From the NCBI GenBank assembly GCA_026982515.1, contig JALSGY010000309.1, forward strand, positions 1 to 15,647: a DNA stretch of 15,647 nt, in the 5' to 3' direction. A program made the position numbers and the translations under genes. Shown one piece after another: positions 1 to 9,300 of this stretch. This DNA comes from Paracoccaceae bacterium. Lineage in GTDB: Bacteria > Pseudomonadota > Alphaproteobacteria > Rhodobacterales > Rhodobacteraceae. The notes below the pieces were generated by a model. The model was not told the origin of the DNA. It saw only the letters and a program-made list of their open reading frames with translations, and made no database searches. Numbering within the stretch: position 1 is the first letter of the stretch; each line of letters begins with the position of its first letter.

Positions 1-1539
1 GCCGTTGATCAGCGCAAGCCCGCCAGGAGTGACGTCTTCGATGCCGATGCCGGCGGTGAAACTCACCGTCGCCTGGGCCGCCGACTGCGCCAATGCGTCG
101 ACGAGCGTCGCCGTGGGCGCGAAGATCCCGAATCCTTTGTCCTCGAACGCACCCGAGACCCGGGCCAAGGCTTTGTAGCCGAAGGCATCGGATGAGGGGC
201 GGGCGCCCAGCGTGGCCACCAGCCCATCCAGGTCGTCGATGTCGGAGAGCAGGCTCTGGGACTCGCCGGTGAAGTCCTTGACCACCAGCCAGTAAGGCAC
301 CTCGAACAGCGCCTGCTGCGGACACGGCGCCGGCAGGCTGGTGGGTTCCGTCCAGCCCGACGGCGGGGGCGCGGAGTAGACCGACTGCGGCAGGCCGAAG
401 ATGTCCTGCACGCACTCGACCCGCACGGCCCCACGGGCCAGTTCCCCGTAGCTGATGCGCACCACCCGCATGGGCATGGCATCGATGCCGTAGGGCGGCC
501 AGGAGAGCTTGATCACGTCGCCGATGCTGAGGTTCGCGGCCGCGCGGTTGGCGACGAAGGTGCACTTGGCCAGCGGCGTGGAGAGTTGCCGCAGTTCCCG
601 CATGGCGACCTTGTTGGCCAGGTCTGCGCGGCTGATGCCCGGATAGTTCACGGTGGTGGCCACCACCCCGCCGTTCAGCTGCACCGCGGCGAGGTCCTGC
701 ACGGTGACGGAGGTGTCCTTGTCGGTGTCGCCGTCCCGGTAGACGACGGTCACCTGGTTGGTGATCTCGCCCCAGGAAGGTCGCGTGAACTCCTCCATCT
801 TCAGGATGTTCGAGGGACCAAAGACCGGCAGCGTGGCCGGATCGTAGTCGTCCCGGGCGAGCTTCAGGGTGAAGAGCCCCGTCCGGGGATGGACATAAAG
901 CAGCCCGTCCACGTGTTCGAGCACCGACAGCACGAACCGCTCGATGGACTCCTCCCGGCTCCAGAGCAGCGACAGGCCAAAACCTTCCGCGTGCAGCGTA
1001 TCGGCGGCGGCCCGAAAGCTGGCCTCGTCGATGTCGCTTTCCGGATACCCCATGCCCCACTGGTCGTTCGTGAGGCACTCGCGGATGATGTGGGCCGGGT
1101 TGGCGTCCCCCGAGATCTCGGCCTTTGCCGGATACCACTGGCGCGGCACGCGCCTGGCCCGCACCGACCAGGGCTTGATGTAAGGGTTCATGGCAGCCAC
1201 CCACACCCGGCGCAGTACCAGCGACAGGATGCCGCGGAAGGCCGGGATGTCGGGCCCGAGCTGCTGCTGGAGATAGGCGTTCCGACCCTGGGCCGGTTCG
1301 CCCATCATGATGTCCACCTGGCCCTGGACGCCACCCTCGCGTTCCTCTCCGCCGAATAGATTGGGGTTGTCGATGGCGATCGTCTGGCTGGTGGTGATGT
1401 TGCCCGACCAGGCCACGCGCTCGCCTACGCGTATCTCGGTAATCGCGTCCACTGGGCCGTGGCAGAGAGCGAGGTGCGCCCCGAGCCCATACCAGTAGCC
1501 GACCGTGTATTCCCGGCTGCCCTTGCCGCCACCGCTCAC
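1..1539 (-). CDS. Tail tip / host-specificity protein (J-like), N-terminal part
   Basis: The minus-strand frame is open for all 513 codons from a GTG at 1539 to the window edge, so the C-terminal part is missing. The start overlaps the upstream stop as GTGA, with GGAGG seven bases upstream. The N-terminus (residues about 8-47) contains YTVGYWYGLGAHLALCHGP followed by a 'TEIRVGERVAW' stretch. This is typical of the large tail-tip proteins that follow the small tail genes in D3112-like phages and gene transfer agents (putative phage tail protein 3 / lambda J type). A middle region (about 160-260: ECLTNDQWGMGYP, then ESIERFVLSVLEHVDGLLY) resembles the gp27-like hub fold of such proteins. By family knowledge it closes the tail tip and carries or anchors the receptor-binding part. 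Assignment to this family is fairly secure; the receptor-binding end is outside the window. Confidence 0.82.
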   Translation of the reverse strand, partial: MSGGGKGSREYTVGYWYGLGAHLALCHGPVDAITEIRVGERVAWSGNITTSQTIAIDNPNLFGGEEREGGVQGQVDIMMGEPAQGRNAYLQQQLGPDIPAFRGILSLVLRRVWVAAMNPYIKPWSVRARRVPRQWYPAKAEISGDANPAHIIRECLTNDQWGMGYPESDIDEASFRAAADTLHAEGFGLSLLWSREESIERFVLSVLEHVDGLLYVHPRTGLFTLKLARDDYDPATLPVFGPSNILKMEEFTRPSWGEITNQVTVVYRDGDTDKDTSVTVQDLAAVQLNGGVVATTVNYPGISRADLANKVAMRELRQLSTPLAKCTFVANRAAANLSIGDVIKLSWPPYGIDAMPMRVVRISYGELARGAVRVECVQDIFGLPQSVYSAPPPSGWTEPTSLPAPCPQQALFEVPYWLVVKDFTGESQSLLSDIDDLDGLVATLGARPSSDAFGYKALARVSGAFEDKGFGIFAPTATLVDALAQSAAQATVSFTAGIGIEDVTPGGLALING

Positions 1540-1739
1540 GAAGATTCCTCCGCCTCGCGCTCGGCAAGATTGGCCACCCGGATCGCCATGGCGTCACCGG
1601 TGGCACGCAACCAGTCCGCCGGCACGCCGCGCTCCACGAACTCCGCCCAGGTGTGGCTGCGTCCTTCGAACCAGCGCCGCATCCCCCTGGCGCAGTAGCC
1701 CAGGGCCCGGGCGTGCTCCAGCCGCGCCATCACCGTCAT
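1536..1739 (-). CDS. Small conserved tail-tip protein, 67 aa
   Basis: This short frame is held between two genes by 4-base overlaps on both sides (ATGA with the gene before, GTGA with the tail-tip gene after). A clear GGAGG lies eight bases before the ATG. A second ATG three codons in is an alternative start. The product has no membrane segment. It contains the motif 'GYCARGMRRWFE', then 'W..FV..G.P...L.ATGDAMA.RV', a pattern I recognise from small proteins lying just before the large tail-tip gene in many tailed phages of proteobacteria. Its molecular role is not known to me. Position and coupling suggest it is made in step with the tip protein, as an assembly factor or minor tip component; that is inference. 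Confidence 0.75.
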   Translation of the reverse strand: MTVMARLEHARALGYCARGMRRWFEGRSHTWAEFVERGVPADWLRATGDAMAIRVANLAEREAEESS

Positions 1740-1978
1740 CCCTTTTTACCTCCGGAGGATTTGCGGATCGGCCGCACCTGGATATCGCCGTACCAGACCA
1801 CGTTGGGCCCCGCGATCACCCGCGTGCCGAACAGCACCGGGATGGGGGCATCCTGGGAGGCGATGGGAACCTCCTGGTTGCCGATCTGGCCGGGTTTCGC
1901 GTCCTGCACCTTGGGTCTGGGCGCGAGCAAGGCCGAGAGAACGGTAGTGATGACCCAGGTGATGATGAAATTCCACAC
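1736..1978 (-). CDS. Small tail-tip protein with N-terminal hydrophobic segment, 80 aa
   Basis: The start is GTG at 1978 with a purine-rich GAGGACAGGA just upstream. The stop overlaps the next ATG (ATGA). Residues 1-18 (MWNFIITWVITTVLSALL) form a hydrophobic helix long enough to cross a membrane. They are followed by a PKVQDAKP linker and a conserved block 'PIPVLFGTRVIAGPNVVWYGD' near residues 46-66. Proteins with this layout occur in the tail-tip gene cluster of many siphophages, and a similar 'PVVFGT..I.GPNV.WYGD' block can also be found fused to larger tip proteins. Exact function is unknown. The hydrophobic N-terminus could serve membrane contact during infection or packing in the tip; both are guesses. 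Confidence 0.78.
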   Translation of the reverse strand: MWNFIITWVITTVLSALLAPRPKVQDAKPGQIGNQEVPIASQDAPIPVLFGTRVIAGPNVVWYGDIQVRPIRKSSGGKKG

Positions 1979-1988
1979 GATCCTGTCC

Positions 1989-2786
1989 TCACACGATGGC
2001 GTCCCCCGAGAAGGGGTTTTTCACGGGGATGAAGGGAAATCCACCGAAGTTGTCGAGATTGTTGAAGCGGTTGTTGCAGTGGTTGGTGGTGTGATCGCAC
2101 CCGGCGTAGAGCCGGACCGGGTCGCCCGTCGTCAGGGCCGGTAGTGGCGCGGCCAGGGTGAGGTCGATGCCGACGTGCGCCACGATCATCCGGCCACCCT
2201 GGGCGGTGGCGAGTATCCCGCCGACGAAGTAGCCATCCGGCTTGCCGGCCGCAGCGGCCACCTGTACGGATGCGCCGGTGACGGCGGACACGCTGCCATC
2301 CAACCGAAAGCTGTCGCGCAGCGCGCCGCAGCCGCTGTCGTAGAGGACGTGGCGGCAGAGCAATTGGTAGCGCGCCCGCAAGCCCGGCCGCTTCAGGCTG
2401 GTGGCGATGGGCTCGCATTGCAGGGCCATGGTGGAGCCGGACAGCCTGCTGCCTGTGACCCGCCCCTTCCAATAGGTGATGAACTCGCTGTCCCCCACAT
2501 GGCGCCGGTAGAGGGTGATGCTGACCACCCCTTCCGGCGGCGCCGCGATGAACAGCTGGGCCAGCGGCAGGTCCCGTGGAATCCGCACCTCGAGACTTCC
2601 CCGGGAAAGCTCGGTGGCCTGTTCCAGGCTGCCGCGCTCGATGGCGGCGGGCCGGTAGGTTTCCGAGAGGTAGTCCACCGGCGCCTGGGCTGAGGTATAG
2701 AGCCAGCGACTCGTCCCCTGAACGAAGCGGTAGAGTTCCTCAGGCTGCCCGTCGTAGGGCGACGTTTCTCGGGTCAGATAGGTCAT
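1989..2786 (-). CDS. Tail hub protein, DUF2163 / phage BR0599 family, probable Fe-S protein
   Basis: The 265-residue product matches the hub proteins known as DUF2163/BR0599, which include gene transfer agent gp13 and are functionally like lambda L. The N-terminal half (about 1-130) has the 'RFVQGTSRWLYTSA' opening and the 'SLEVRIPRDLPLAQLF' strand region usual for the family. The C-terminal half carries cysteines 144, 153, 230 and 237 in the family arrangement (LLCRHVLYDSGCGAL, then YAGCDHTTNHCNNRFNN), followed by 'NFGGFPFIP..NPF'. In lambda L and a gene-transfer-agent hub, four such cysteines hold an iron-sulfur cluster, so the same is likely here. A fifth cysteine (124) is not part of the pattern. 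The ATG overlaps the stop of the preceding 563-aa gene (ATGA), indicating coupled translation. Confidence 0.85.
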   Translation of the reverse strand: MTYLTRETSPYDGQPEELYRFVQGTSRWLYTSAQAPVDYLSETYRPAAIERGSLEQATELSRGSLEVRIPRDLPLAQLFIAAPPEGVVSITLYRRHVGDSEFITYWKGRVTGSRLSGSTMALQCEPIATSLKRPGLRARYQLLCRHVLYDSGCGALRDSFRLDGSVSAVTGASVQVAAAAGKPDGYFVGGILATAQGGRMIVAHVGIDLTLAAPLPALTTGDPVRLYAGCDHTTNHCNNRFNNLDNFGGFPFIPVKNPFSGDAIV

Positions 2787-4474
2787 GAGGGCAAGGTCCT
2801 GGTAGCCAGCAACACCCGGGCAATGCGGTCGGTCTCCCAGTGGATCTCCACCGCGTCCTGGTCGAGCCTCGAGAGTTCCAGCCAGCTGACGCGGAGAAAC
2901 TGCGAGGGCTCGAGCGTCACACCCAGCGCGGTGTCCAGCGAGATCAGCTCCTCGTCCTCCGAGATCTCGTTGGCCCCCGTGACGCGCCGGTAGAAGGTGC
3001 CCGATGTGGTGACGATCGCGAGATCGCGCCGGATGGGGTCGGCATTAATGAGGCGGGCGTAGCCGGTGTTTTCCACCACCAACCCCGCATCGGTGGCTGC
3101 CACGGTGCGGGTGACATGGATATCGGACTCGAAGGTGGGCAGCCAGCAGGGGTTGGCGCGGCCGGCCCGGGCCGAGAGCCAGCCGCGGAAGGCCGTGACC
3201 TGCGGCCTGTCGGTCAGCAGCCACTCGAGCCTGCGCCCGATCTTCGGTTTGCCCGACTCGTCATCGAACACCGGCAGCCCGGTTCGGTTGTCGATGACCG
3301 CCAGTTTCCGGGCCCAGGTGTCCTCCGGATCCAACGCGCGGTTGGGCGGCCAGTCGAACACGCGGTAGCCTTGATAGGCGGGACCAAAGTCCACCGCCGG
3401 CGGCGCGGTCAGGTCCTCCACCTGAAAGCGGCAGCGGCCCCGGCCCAGGGTGTCGGTGGGTCGATCCACCTTCACTTCGCCTTCGAGGCGGACGAGCCGC
3501 GCGGGATAGACCCGCGTGCCGGCGGGCCACGCGCTGCCCAGCGGCAGCTTGAGCGTCAACACGTCGCCCGAGACGTCGAGGATCTCCACCGCCTCGTGCC
3601 GGATATCGGACAGCCAGAGCACCACGAGCCCGCCCGCGTGATAGTCGGCGTTGGCGGCGTCCTGCACGGTGATGCTGGTGGCGCCCGCGGGCAGGCCGGA
3701 GGCCAGGACGGTGACGTCGCTCCACACCGGCAGACAGTAAACGCGCGCGCCCCAGCCGAACAGCAGGTGCTCGAGCAGGCGGGTCGCCCTTCCCTCGATG
3801 AGGAAGGCGTACTCGAAGGACCTGCGCGGCATGCGGCGCAGCCGCACCCGTTGCTCGGTGCCGTCATGGGCCTCCAGTACCTCGGTCAGCCATGCCAGCC
3901 GCTCGGTGACGCCCTCCGACCAGTCCGGGCGCATGCCGAACACCACCACGCGCCGGCCGGTCACGACGAGCAGCGCTGCGGTGCCGTCAGCGAAACGGAA
4001 GGTATAGGTTGCGTCGATTACCGGCGCCCCGCGCGTGCTGGCGGCAAAGGTGTAGAGCCGGGACTGCAGCGGCCCGAACCCGAGGGGCGGCGCGGGCTGG
4101 CCCGAGAGCAGCAGGCCGTCGTCGCCGGTGGCGTCGATGCCCGTCAGCGTCGCGGATGAGAAGCGGGCGTTCCAGACCTCCAACACCCGCTCGACCGGGC
4201 TGACGAGATTACCGAGATCGATGGTCGAGGGGATGACATGGATGCGGTCATACCAATCCCCGCCAAAGGCCGGGAAAGCGCCGCCCACCTTGGAGACCGC
4301 AATCTCAACGACCGGCTGGGTGTCCTGTTTCCCGCCGGGGATATGGCCGCTCGTCTGGCGCGCGTCGAACGGCCAGGTGACGCGCTGCCGTTCCGATATC
4401 TCCGGTGAACGCGGCCAGGATGGCGGCTCCTGCCGGCTCGATCCGGGCAGGATGGTTCCAGGCAGCACCGCCAT
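2783..4474 (-). CDS. Tail protein, 563 aa, upstream of the hub
   Basis: A single long frame starts at an ATG three bases after the previous stop. AGGAAGG lies about eleven bases upstream, so coupling rather than a strong site probably drives initiation. No signal peptide or membrane helix is seen. The first 55 residues are proline-rich and probably flexible. Residues about 58-110 hold 'KVGGAFPAFGGDWYDRIHVIPS'. Residues about 258-326 form a beta-rich unit (LPAGATSITVQD ... HEAVEILDVSGDVLTL ... WPAGTRVYPARLVRL) that looks like the small barrel labelled an 'E1 FCCH-like' domain in other phage tail proteins. Position between the paired tail proteins and the Fe-S hub suggests a distal-tail or adaptor part. 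The name is only positional; no catalytic motif is evident. Confidence 0.72.
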   Translation of the reverse strand: MAVLPGTILPGSSRQEPPSWPRSPEISERQRVTWPFDARQTSGHIPGGKQDTQPVVEIAVSKVGGAFPAFGGDWYDRIHVIPSTIDLGNLVSPVERVLEVWNARFSSATLTGIDATGDDGLLLSGQPAPPLGFGPLQSRLYTFAASTRGAPVIDATYTFRFADGTAALLVVTGRRVVVFGMRPDWSEGVTERLAWLTEVLEAHDGTEQRVRLRRMPRRSFEYAFLIEGRATRLLEHLLFGWGARVYCLPVWSDVTVLASGLPAGATSITVQDAANADYHAGGLVVLWLSDIRHEAVEILDVSGDVLTLKLPLGSAWPAGTRVYPARLVRLEGEVKVDRPTDTLGRGRCRFQVEDLTAPPAVDFGPAYQGYRVFDWPPNRALDPEDTWARKLAVIDNRTGLPVFDDESGKPKIGRRLEWLLTDRPQVTAFRGWLSARAGRANPCWLPTFESDIHVTRTVAATDAGLVVENTGYARLINADPIRRDLAIVTTSGTFYRRVTGANEISEDEELISLDTALGVTLEPSQFLRVSWLELSRLDQDAVEIHWETDRIARVLLATRTLPS

Positions 4475-4477
4475 GGC

Positions 4478-5443
4478 CTACAGCACCTTCCTGACCGCGT
4501 AGCCGTGCACGCCCGACTTGCCGTTCTTCGAGTGCGCCGGAAAGGCCATCCACTGCTCGGCCCCCAGCTGGAAGGTTTCCGCCGGCGCGTAATGGGTGAT
4601 GTTGAGATAACGCAAGTGGGGGGTGTAGCCAAAGGGCGAGAAAAAGCCGTCCGGGCGTTCCACGAACAGGTAGAACGGCACCATGGGCGCGACGCCGTTC
4701 AGCGTGTTGGGCACGCGGGAAAACCACATCCGTCCCAGGCTGGCGTTGGAGTTGGATCCCGCCTCGAACAGCGCGCGCGCCCGTTTGCCGGTCTTAGGCG
4801 AGTTGGAGCAGACCGAGAACCAGCCGTCGAAGCCGTCCACCGTGGCCTTGAGGTAGTTCATGCCGTAATACTTGTAGTCGTTGAACGGCAGTCCCGCATG
4901 CCGGTCGAGGTTGTACCCGAACACGTAGTCGGTGTAGCCGCTGTAGGTATAGGTGTAGCCGTCCGAGCCGTAGGCCCCGGACACGAACAGGCCGCCCGCG
5001 TAGGCACCGAACTTGGCCAACTCCCCGAAGGCGAGGTGGTGATAGACGCCGGGGGAGACTTCCGCGACCAGCAGGATCATCTCCGGCGCCGTGAGCGCGA
5101 AAAGATGATAGGTGTTGGCGGCGCTCACCTCGTACAGGCCGCAGGCCTCGATCCGGTTCGAGGTGTCTCGGATGGTACCGGGCTGGTTGTTCCAGGGCTG
5201 CGCGCTGTCCCAGGCCGTGGAGGCAGTCAGGAAGATGCCGGTCACATTGGAATACCCCGAGCGCAACCGCTCGTTGATCGCGCTCTTGAGATGCACGTAG
5301 AGGGAGCCCTTGGACAGCGAGAGTTGCTGTCCCGCCCCCGAGGGCGACCAGCGCAGTTCCGTCCAGCCGTTGGCCACGGCAAAGACACGCAATGCGTCGA
5401 GCAATTGATCCGGCGTGGTGGCGGTTCCGGTCTGATAGGCCAT
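4478..5443 (-). CDS. Virion structural protein, second of two paralogs, 321 aa
   Basis: ATG at 5443 is preceded by GGAG at six bases' distance and lies three bases after the stop of its paralog. The product opens with MAYQTGTATTPDQLLD, followed by 'LRW', 'LSLSKGSLYVHL', 'QPG' and 'LLVAEVSPGVYHHLAFGEL', in the same order as the neighbouring 310-aa protein. The middle is exceptionally rich in Tyr and Gly (about residues 150-200, including YTYTYSGYTDYVFGYN), as often seen in tail or receptor-contacting proteins. Similar 300-residue proteins beginning M-x-x-x-GTAT occur after the tape measure gene in D3112-like phages, where they are labelled virion structural proteins. Biochemical role is unknown. 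A tail-tip ring or surface-binding role is inference from position and composition. Confidence 0.7.
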   Translation of the reverse strand: MAYQTGTATTPDQLLDALRVFAVANGWTELRWSPSGAGQQLSLSKGSLYVHLKSAINERLRSGYSNVTGIFLTASTAWDSAQPWNNQPGTIRDTSNRIEACGLYEVSAANTYHLFALTAPEMILLVAEVSPGVYHHLAFGELAKFGAYAGGLFVSGAYGSDGYTYTYSGYTDYVFGYNLDRHAGLPFNDYKYYGMNYLKATVDGFDGWFSVCSNSPKTGKRARALFEAGSNSNASLGRMWFSRVPNTLNGVAPMVPFYLFVERPDGFFSPFGYTPHLRYLNITHYAPAETFQLGAEQWMAFPAHSKNGKSGVHGYAVRKVL

Positions 5444-5446
5444 GGT

Positions 5447-6379
5447 CTACTCCAGCTTGAGCGCCCAATAGTCACCCACGCCGGTGCGGTGGACGTTCTG
5501 CACCACCAGATGGTCCACGCCGCTGATGTTGATCAGGTTCTCCGAGGCGTTGCTGAAACCGGAGATGTGGTAGCAGCCCTCGATCTCGCCGAACAGGTCG
5601 TGGTCGGAGGCGCTGTTGTACTGGACCAGTACGATGGGCGTCAGGACATAGGTGCCGTCGGGCGCTTCGCGCAAGGATGACAGGCGGTCATAGATGCCCG
5701 GCCATACCGGACGGCGGCCGTTGTAGCGGTATTCATAGGGGTTGAAATACCGATTCTGGAACGGCAACCAGGCGCCGCTCGGCCCGCGCAGCATACAGGC
5801 GGTGTTGGCGCTGTTCTGGTTGTCCTCGCCCGGGTCGGTGAAATGCCGGTGGTTGGGCGAGATCAGGCTGTAGTTGCGTCCCCGCTGGCCGGTCATGGAA
5901 CCGCCGATGAGCAATGGGTACGGGTATTGTCCCGGCGTGGCGTAAGGCAGGATGAAGCCCAGATGCGCCGCCTGGTAGACGGTGGAGATCTTGGCCACCA
6001 CCACGGCGCGCCGGCCGTTGGCCACGAACCAGTAGGGGATGGCCGCGTTCCAGAGGCTCATCTTGGGCAGCCAGCCGGAGATAGCGCCGGGCTGACCGCC
6101 GAAGGTGTTGGCGGCGTTGTAGCCGATGAAGCCGCCCAAGTCCCACAGGTAGTAGCCGCTCGTGGCGGATTCTGAGGTGCGGATGCCGTAGTAGATCTCC
6201 TCCGTGCCCGCCAGCCCCGGCGCCTTCAGGATCAGTTCCTTGTTCTGGGCGTCCGTGGTCCAGCGAAGCGCCTGCCACTGCTGGTTCGCGGCCACCAGAT
6301 CCGGATGCGTGGTGATGAAGGCATGGAAGCGGTCCAGCAGGTCCCGGTAGTCGGTGGCCGTGCCGATCTCGAACGCCAT
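5447..6379 (-). CDS. Virion structural protein, first of two paralogs, 310 aa
   Basis: The ATG at 6379 shares a base with the tape measure stop (TGATG), so it is probably translated by ribosomes finishing that gene. The product begins MAFEIGTATDYRDLLDRF and has 'ALRWTTDAQNKELIL', 'GQPGAISGW' and 'AVVVAKISTVYQAAHLGFIL', which line up with the corresponding blocks of the 321-aa protein that follows. The two are therefore ancient tandem duplicates, now strongly diverged. No transmembrane helix or enzyme motif is visible, and aromatic residues are frequent. Its place directly after the tape measure is where phages keep distal tail parts, so a role as a tail-tip structural component is likely. Exact function is not known. 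Confidence 0.72.
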   Translation of the reverse strand: MAFEIGTATDYRDLLDRFHAFITTHPDLVAANQQWQALRWTTDAQNKELILKAPGLAGTEEIYYGIRTSESATSGYYLWDLGGFIGYNAANTFGGQPGAISGWLPKMSLWNAAIPYWFVANGRRAVVVAKISTVYQAAHLGFILPYATPGQYPYPLLIGGSMTGQRGRNYSLISPNHRHFTDPGEDNQNSANTACMLRGPSGAWLPFQNRYFNPYEYRYNGRRPVWPGIYDRLSSLREAPDGTYVLTPIVLVQYNSASDHDLFGEIEGCYHISGFSNASENLINISGVDHLVVQNVHRTGVGDYWALKLE

Positions 6380-9300
6380 CAGGCCAATACCTGTCTGACT
6401 GCGCCTGCGTTGCGCTGCAGGATGTTGAGGATGGTCTTCTCTCCAGCCGACGAGTTGAGATAATCCTCGGCCATGGCCGGATCGATGACGTTGACGATGC
6501 GCACGCCCTGACCCTGGGCCGCGTCGGCCGGCCGCGCATCGGGCACCAGCCCGCCAGCGGCGAGGGCCAGGTTCGGGCCCCGCCAGCGCGGTGCGAAGGC
6601 CCCGCCGTTGATCGCGTCCAGAAAGGCCACGCCCACCTTCTTGACCGAAGCGGCATTGATCACGTACTCGCCAGCGGAGAGCCGCGCCGGGATGGAGTCC
6701 GACGTGGACGTGCCGGGGCCGGTGACATAGCCGCCGGCCGCGAAGCCCTTGAACAAGGTGCCGACGAAACCGCCGATGCCCCCGCTGATACCGCCGAACA
6801 GCGATTGGGCCAGTTTCTGCGCGGCGATGCGGTTGATCGAGGCGATGACCGATCGGGCGAAGTCCCGAAACGCCTCCTTGGCCGACTTGGCGCCGGAGCC
6901 GATTCTCTCGAACATCGTGGCGAAGGCGTCCTGTACCTGACCCTTGACCCGAACCGCCACCTCATCGACCACCAGCCGGGTCCTGGCCAGCTCGTTTTTC
7001 CACGCCTGCACCCGGGCGACCGCCTCGGGGCCGATGGCCCGGGCCGCCTGTTCCATGAGCGGCAACAGCTTCTCCATCTCGGTGGCGGATTGGTGCTGGA
7101 GACGGACGATCTGTTCGCGCGCCTGGGCCTCGGTCAGCAGCCCCGCCTGCTGCTGGATGCGGATCGCCTCCTGGGCGTTGCGCATCCGCTCGGCGGTCAG
7201 GCGCCATTTTGACTCCAAGGCGTCGAGGTTGGCTTGTGCTGCCTTGACGTCGATCAGCCGGTCGATCAGCGAAACGCCGGCCGTGTCGTTCTCCGCCAGC
7301 AGCCGGGCGCGCAGATCGCGATAGCCGCGGGCGATGGCCTCACGGCGCTGGGCGTCGGTCCCGGTGCCTGTGAGGCGGGCCAGTTCGTCGCGGGCCTGGG
7401 CCAGCGCATCGTTGAGTTCCCGCTCGGCAGCCGCCGCCTTGCGGGCATTGGCCACCTCGACCTCGCGACGGCGGTTGTTGAGCGCAATCAGGTCCGCCTC
7501 GATCTTGATGATGCTCGCCTTGGCGTCGAGCCGGGCCTTCTCGTCACCGGCTTCTCTCAGGATGCGCCGCTGTGCGGCCAGCGCCTGCCGCTTGCGGGCG
7601 ATCTCGGCGTCGATTTCCCGCTGCTCGATGGCCGTCTTCGCGGCGTAGTAGTCACTAATGGAGACCAGGCGATCGTCCAGCGCCCGGTCGAACGCCCTGG
7701 AGGTCTGCGCCAGCCCTTCCTTGAGGATGCGCAGTTCGGCATCACTTTGCGCCTGGGCGAGCTTGAGACGGGCGGCGTTATCCTCGGTCGAGCGGGATCC
7801 GTTCGCCTGTGGTCGGGCGAAAAGCCGCTGCCGTTTTTGCTCACTGCGGATACGCGCGGCGATCGCCCGGGCGGTCTCGCCCACGTAGTCGCGTCCCAGC
7901 GACTCCTTGATCGCATCGCCCAAAGCCTTGCCGAAGCCACGCATCTCCTCCATACCTCTGCGTAGCGTGGCTTTGAGATGCCGGAACGAAAAGTCGCCCT
8001 TGAATATCGCCAATATGTCTCGACCCAGGGCTCGTGCCAGAGCAGCGATGTCGGACAAAGCCCGCTTGAAGCGGCGCACGAGGAAGGCGGCAGTGATCCC
8101 CACCACCTTGCCCACGGCGTTGAAGGCCCCGATGATGCCGTTGACGAACGAGCGTACCGCACGGCCGATGGCAGCGACGCCGTCGATCACCGTCTCGCGC
8201 AGGCTCGCCCAGGTCTTGTCGTTGATCCCTACGAGACCGATCAAGGCATCGACAAAGGCCCCGATCTTCTCGGTGACGAGTTCCCATGCGGCCGAGACGA
8301 TCTGCCCGATGGTGGCGGTCTTGCCGCCGAACGCCACCACCTTGTCCCGGGCCGAGAAGGCGGCAGTGGCCAACAGCCCCAGGCCGGTGACAATGAGACC
8401 GATGGGGCCGCCGAGCACCGCCAGCGCGCCGCGCAACAAGCCGCCGGCACGGGCCAGCAAGGTAGTGCCTCGCGCCGCCTCGGCGAATGCCCGCTGTGCA
8501 TTGACCGCTTCCTGCGCCGCCTTGGCCACGTCCGCGCGCAAGGCCGCGGTCGCCTTGCCCTGGGCTGCGGCCTGCGCCAGTGCTGCCCGGGCCGAACGCA
8601 GCCGGGCGGTTGACTCGGCTTGAATCAGGCGCAGGTTGTTCAGCCGCGCAGCCGCCTCGGCACGGGAAGCGGCCACACTGGCGACCATGGAGGCCGCCAT
8701 GCGCCCGAAGGCCGCGACCAGTGCGGTGCCGACCAGCTGGATCAGCAAGTCGATGTGGGCGGCGAGGAACTGGATCGCTTTGGCGAGTCCTGCGGTAAAC
8801 CCGGTGCCGGCATCCCGTTCGCCGAAGGCGCGCAGGAAAGCGTTTCGGAGCCGGGTGAGCGCCCCGGAGACGGTGTCGGGCAGCGCGGCGTATTCCTGCG
8901 CCAGCCGTTCTTTCTGTCCGAGCAACGCATCGAGCACCACCTTGCTCGTCAGCTTGCCCTGCTGGGCCAGTGCCCGCAGCGAGCCCAGAGGCACGCCAAG
9001 CCCGTCGGCGATGGCCTGGGCCAGTCGGGGCGTCTGCTCGATGACCGAGTTGAACTCGTCGCCGCGCAGCTGTCCGGCGGCCAGCGCCTGGCCAAACTGG
9101 AGTAGCGCGCCGCTGGCGGCCTCCGCCGAGGCGCCGGACAGCGCCACCGACTGGCTGATGGCCTCGGTGACCGCCAGGGCATCGCGCTGATCGCGCCCGA
9201 GCGCCCGGATGGAAGGCGCGAGCTTGGCGTAGAGCGTGACCGTCTCGGAAAGCGGCGCCCGGTTGCGCTGGGCGATGTCGAACAGCTCGCGGTCGGCCCG

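Noticed and set aside
63..482. A 139-codon minus-strand frame at the left edge
   Set aside because: It is Arg/Ser/Pro-rich and lies in the wrong frame within the tail-tip gene, whose own frame is open over the whole region with family sequence.
2840..5680. Two long plus-strand open frames of about 390-440 codons opposite tail genes
   Set aside because: Their compositions (Gly, Arg, Val, His, Pro) are typical of antisense frames in GC-rich DNA. They lack ribosome sites, and the minus-strand genes fit tightly end to end.
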